Of a DNA stretch of 15,552 bases, positions 13,281 through 15,552 are shown piece by piece. Position 1 is the stretch's first letter; each line of letters begins with the position of its first letter. The notes beneath the pieces are model-generated. The model was not told the origin of the DNA and made no database searches. It saw only the letters and a program-made list of their open reading frames with translations. The position numbers and the translations under genes are program-made. The DNA comes from UBA3103 sp002365855 (GTDB taxonomy: Bacteria; Bacillota; Desulfotomaculia; Desulfotomaculales; Pelotomaculaceae), in NCBI GenBank assembly GCA_030627625.1, contig DAOURR010000056.1, positions 1-15,552 of the forward strand, read 5' to 3'.

Positions 13281-15356
13281 ATGGCGCGTCAGTTTTCGCT
13301 GGATAAAACTCGAAACATAGGAATAATGGCTCACATTGACGCCGGCAAGACCACGACCACTGAACGAATCCTGTTTTATACCGGTAAGGTGCACAAAATT
13401 GGGGAAGTTCATGATGGGGCGGCAACTATGGACTGGATGATCCAGGAGCAGGAGCGGGGGATAACTATTACCTCCGCCGCTACCAGTTGCATGTGGCGGG
13501 GCAGCCAGATAAATATCATCGACACGCCAGGCCACGTGGACTTCACAGTTGAAGTAGAACGCTCCTTGCGCGTGCTTGACGGAGCCGTTGCAGTGTTTTG
13601 TTCTGTGGGAGGAGTCGAACCACAGTCTGAAACTGTTTGGCGTCAGGCCGATAAGTATGGAGTTCCGCGCATTGCCTACATCAACAAGATGGATAGGGTG
13701 GGCGCTGATTTTTACGAGGGAATAAAGATGATCAGGGAACGCCTGGATGCCAACCCGGTGGCCATACAAATGCCCATCGGTGTGGAAGAAGGCTTTCGCG
13801 GGGTTGTCGACCTGGTTAAAAAAACGGCGCTGGTATACACAGACGACATGGGTACCTGCAGCGAAATAACCGGGATACCGGATGATATGTCCGAAGAGGC
13901 CGAAAGGCTAAGAAGTATTCTGATTGAAGAGATTGCCGAGTATGATGAAAATCTAATGTTGAAGTACCTTGAAAACGAGGAAATCACCGCAGAGGACATC
14001 AAGGAGGCGCTGCGCAAAGCGACTCTGGCAGTGAAGGTGATTCCCGTATTGTGTGGTTCATCCTTTAAGAATAAAGGCGTGCAGCCACTGTTAGATGCCA
14101 TTGTGGACTACCTGCCGGCGCCCTCTGATGTGGAGGCGATCCGGGGTGATAACCCGAAAACCGGCGCCGAAGAAACACGTCCCGCTCAGGATGACATGCC
14201 ATTTTCTGCCCTTGCCTTTAAGATTATGGCCGACCCCTTTGTCGGCAAGCTAACTTTTTTCAGGGTTTACTCGGGGCAGATGAAGACCGGTTCCTACGTT
14301 TTTAATTCTACTAAAAACAAGCGGGAGCGTATTGGCCGCATTCTCAGGATGCACGCCAACCACCGGGAGGACATTCAGGAAGTCTTCACGGGGGATATCG
14401 TGGCCGCAGTTGGTTTAAAAGCAACCGGCACCGGCGACACCCTCTGTGACGAAAAGTCTCCTGTCATCCTGGAATCCATGATCTTTCCGGAACCGGTGAT
14501 CCAGGTAGCTATTGAGCCTAAGACCAAGTTGGACCAGGAAAAGATGGGTGTGGCGCTGCAAAAGCTTGCCGAGGAGGACCCCACTTTCCGCATTAATACC
14601 GATCCCGAGACAGGGCAGACGCTGATCTCAGGTATGGGCGAGCTGCACCTGGAAATTATAGTTGACCGGATGCTGCGGGAGTTTAAGGTAGGGGCCAATG
14701 TAGGCCGGCCCCAGGTTGCTTACAAGGAAACCGTCCGGAAAAAAGCCAAGGCCGAGGGCAGGTTTGTCCGCCAGTCCGGCGGTCGTGGCCAGTACGGCCA
14801 CGTGGTACTCGAGATAGAACCGCTGGAGCCGGGCACGGGCTACCAATTCAGCAATAAGATTATCGGCGGGGTTATCCCCAAGGAATACATCCCGGCGGTC
14901 GACGCGGGAATTAAGGAAGCAATGGAAAACGGCATCCTGGCCGGGTTCCCCCTGATCGATGTGGGAGCAGCCCTTTTGGATGGCTCCTACCACGATGTGG
15001 ATTCTTCGGAGATGGCCTTCAAGATTGCCGGCTCAATGGGGTTGAAAAACGCCGCAAATAAGGCGGGACCAGTTCTGCTGGAGCCGGTCATGAAGGTTGA
15101 AGTAGTTGTTAACGAAGAATACATGGGTGATGTCATCGGTGACCTTAACTCCAGGCGGGGCCGAATCGAGGAAATGGTTGCCCGGAGCGGGGCGCAGGTG
15201 CTCCAGGCCTATGTGCCCCTGGCGGAAATGTTCGGTTACGCGACGGAACTGCGCTCGCGAACCCAGGGCCGGGGCACTTTCAGCATGCAGTTCAGCCACT
15301 ATGCCCAAACACCGGATAACATAGCTGAAGGAATTATTGCCAGGCGGCAGGGGTAA
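13281..15356 (+). CDS. fusA: Elongation factor G
   Basis: EF-G is the GTPase that drives ribosomal translocation and, with recycling factor, splits ribosomes. The 691-residue protein has the full set of G motifs: G1 AHIDAGKT (17-24), G2 RGITITS (about 59-65), G3 DTPGH (81-85), G4 NKMD (135-138) and the CGSSFKNKG region (G5, near 260). Domain II and III segments follow, with GMGELHLE in domain III and the FVRQSGGRGQYGHVVLE segment in domain IV. It ends with the domain V region carrying GDLNSRRGRI and RTQGRGTFSMQFSHY. Length is typical of canonical EF-G. The ATG at 13281 has GGAG (13268-13271) within the rpsG stop region, so translation may be coupled to rpsG. tuf follows after 117 nt. Confidence 0.98.
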   Translation: MARQFSLDKTRNIGIMAHIDAGKTTTTERILFYTGKVHKIGEVHDGAATMDWMIQEQERGITITSAATSCMWRGSQINIIDTPGHVDFTVEVERSLRVLDGAVAVFCSVGGVEPQSETVWRQADKYGVPRIAYINKMDRVGADFYEGIKMIRERLDANPVAIQMPIGVEEGFRGVVDLVKKTALVYTDDMGTCSEITGIPDDMSEEAERLRSILIEEIAEYDENLMLKYLENEEITAEDIKEALRKATLAVKVIPVLCGSSFKNKGVQPLLDAIVDYLPAPSDVEAIRGDNPKTGAEETRPAQDDMPFSALAFKIMADPFVGKLTFFRVYSGQMKTGSYVFNSTKNKRERIGRILRMHANHREDIQEVFTGDIVAAVGLKATGTGDTLCDEKSPVILESMIFPEPVIQVAIEPKTKLDQEKMGVALQKLAEEDPTFRINTDPETGQTLISGMGELHLEIIVDRMLREFKVGANVGRPQVAYKETVRKKAKAEGRFVRQSGGRGQYGHVVLEIEPLEPGTGYQFSNKIIGGVIPKEYIPAVDAGIKEAMENGILAGFPLIDVGAALLDGSYHDVDSSEMAFKIAGSMGLKNAANKAGPVLLEPVMKVEVVVNEEYMGDVIGDLNSRRGRIEEMVARSGAQVLQAYVPLAEMFGYATELRSRTQGRGTFSMQFSHYAQTPDNIAEGIIARRQG

Positions 15357-15473
15357 AATATGGAGCGCGGCAATGAGGCAATAATGATGCTCTTATAAAT
15401 TTTAATAGTAAGGTACATTGTTAAGCAAACCATTCGACAACTATCAATCTTAGAATTTAAGGAGGAAGAACCA

Positions 15474-15552
15474 ATGGCAAAGCAAAGATTTGAGCGGACC
15501 AAACCACACGTTAACATCGGCACCATCGGTCACGTAGACCACGGCAAGACGA
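15474..15552 (+). CDS. tuf: Elongation factor Tu, N-terminal start (partial, 3' end outside window)
   Basis: Twenty-six codons are visible, starting MAKQRFERTKPHVNIGTIGH and continuing VDHGKT. The GHVDHGKT P-loop (G1 motif) identifies the EF-Tu GTPase domain. The ATG at 15474 follows AAGGAGGAAG (15459-15468) at normal spacing. The 117-nt gap after fusA has no clear terminator; a weak promoter-like pair (TTGTTA at 15418-15423, TATCAA at 15442-15447) is too poor to call. It is the second tuf of the window, in the same orientation as the tuf fragment at 1-108. Confidence 0.97.
   Translation, partial: MAKQRFERTKPHVNIGTIGHVDHGKT

Noticed and set aside
15418..15447. Promoter for the downstream tuf (TTGTTA, 18-bp spacer, TATCAA)
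   Set aside because: Both hexamers match only 4 of 6 and no TG extension is present; this is within chance in AT-rich DNA.
1..15552. CRISPR arrays, defence, toxin-antitoxin, phage or biosynthetic genes
   Set aside because: Both strands were considered. Antisense open frames lie opposite conserved genes and show no ribosome binding sites or recognisable domains. No regular repeat-spacer pattern exists.

Overview
This is the conserved transcription/translation superoperon of a bacterium: the tail of one tuf gene, then rpmG-secE-nusG-rplK-rplA-rplJ-rplL-rpoB-rpoC-L7Ae-like gene-rpsL-rpsG-fusA, and the start of a second tuf gene, all on the + strand. The gene order, the L7Ae-family gene between rpoC and rpsL, the NusG, RpoB and RpoC sequences, the strong AGGAGG ribosome binding sites and the frequent GTG/TTG starts point to a Gram-positive Firmicute. 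The style resembles the Desulfotomaculum/Pelotomaculum (Peptococcaceae) group. That placement is inference from recall, not a database search.

Layout. 1-108 is the end of tuf. 109-704 is an unusual 596-bp non-coding stretch. It holds a MITE-like element bounded by a perfect 14-bp inverted repeat that begins a few bases after the tuf stop, nested hairpins, a heptamer repeat and a compact perfect hairpin, and then a clear sigma-A type promoter (TTGACA-17-TAAATT) for rpmG. 705-2565 carries rpmG, secE, nusG and rplK; 2647-3345 is rplA. 3346-3593 is the leader of rplJ: an L10-leader-like autoregulatory RNA with a Rho-independent terminator and a visible competing antiterminator pairing, followed by heptamer repeats. 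rplJ and rplL end at a terminator (4574-4602). A strong promoter (TTGACA-17-TACTAT, extended -10) opens a leader of about 300 nt before rpoB. rpoB, rpoC, the L7Ae-like gene, rpsL, rpsG, fusA and tuf then follow without any clear terminator.

How the genes work together. RpoB and RpoC are the two catalytic subunits of RNA polymerase and NusG is its elongation factor. L33, L11, L1, L10, L7/L12, S12 and S7 are ribosomal proteins; L11, L10 and L7/L12 form the GTPase stalk on which EF-G and EF-Tu act. SecE is part of the SecYEG protein channel. The L10 leader couples stalk protein synthesis to free L10-L7/L12 complex.

No CRISPR array, tRNA, rRNA, transposase, toxin-antitoxin or defence gene is visible, and the coding part contains no new system. 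The points worth a second look are non-coding: the MITE-like element after tuf, the heptamer repeats at two sites in opposite orientation, a hairpin covering the nusG ribosome binding site, a 14-C run, the rpoB leader, and the two directly oriented tuf genes flanking the whole block. Genes with a start codon in this window use ATG nine times, GTG three times (rpmG, rplK, rplJ) and TTG twice (rplL, rpoC).
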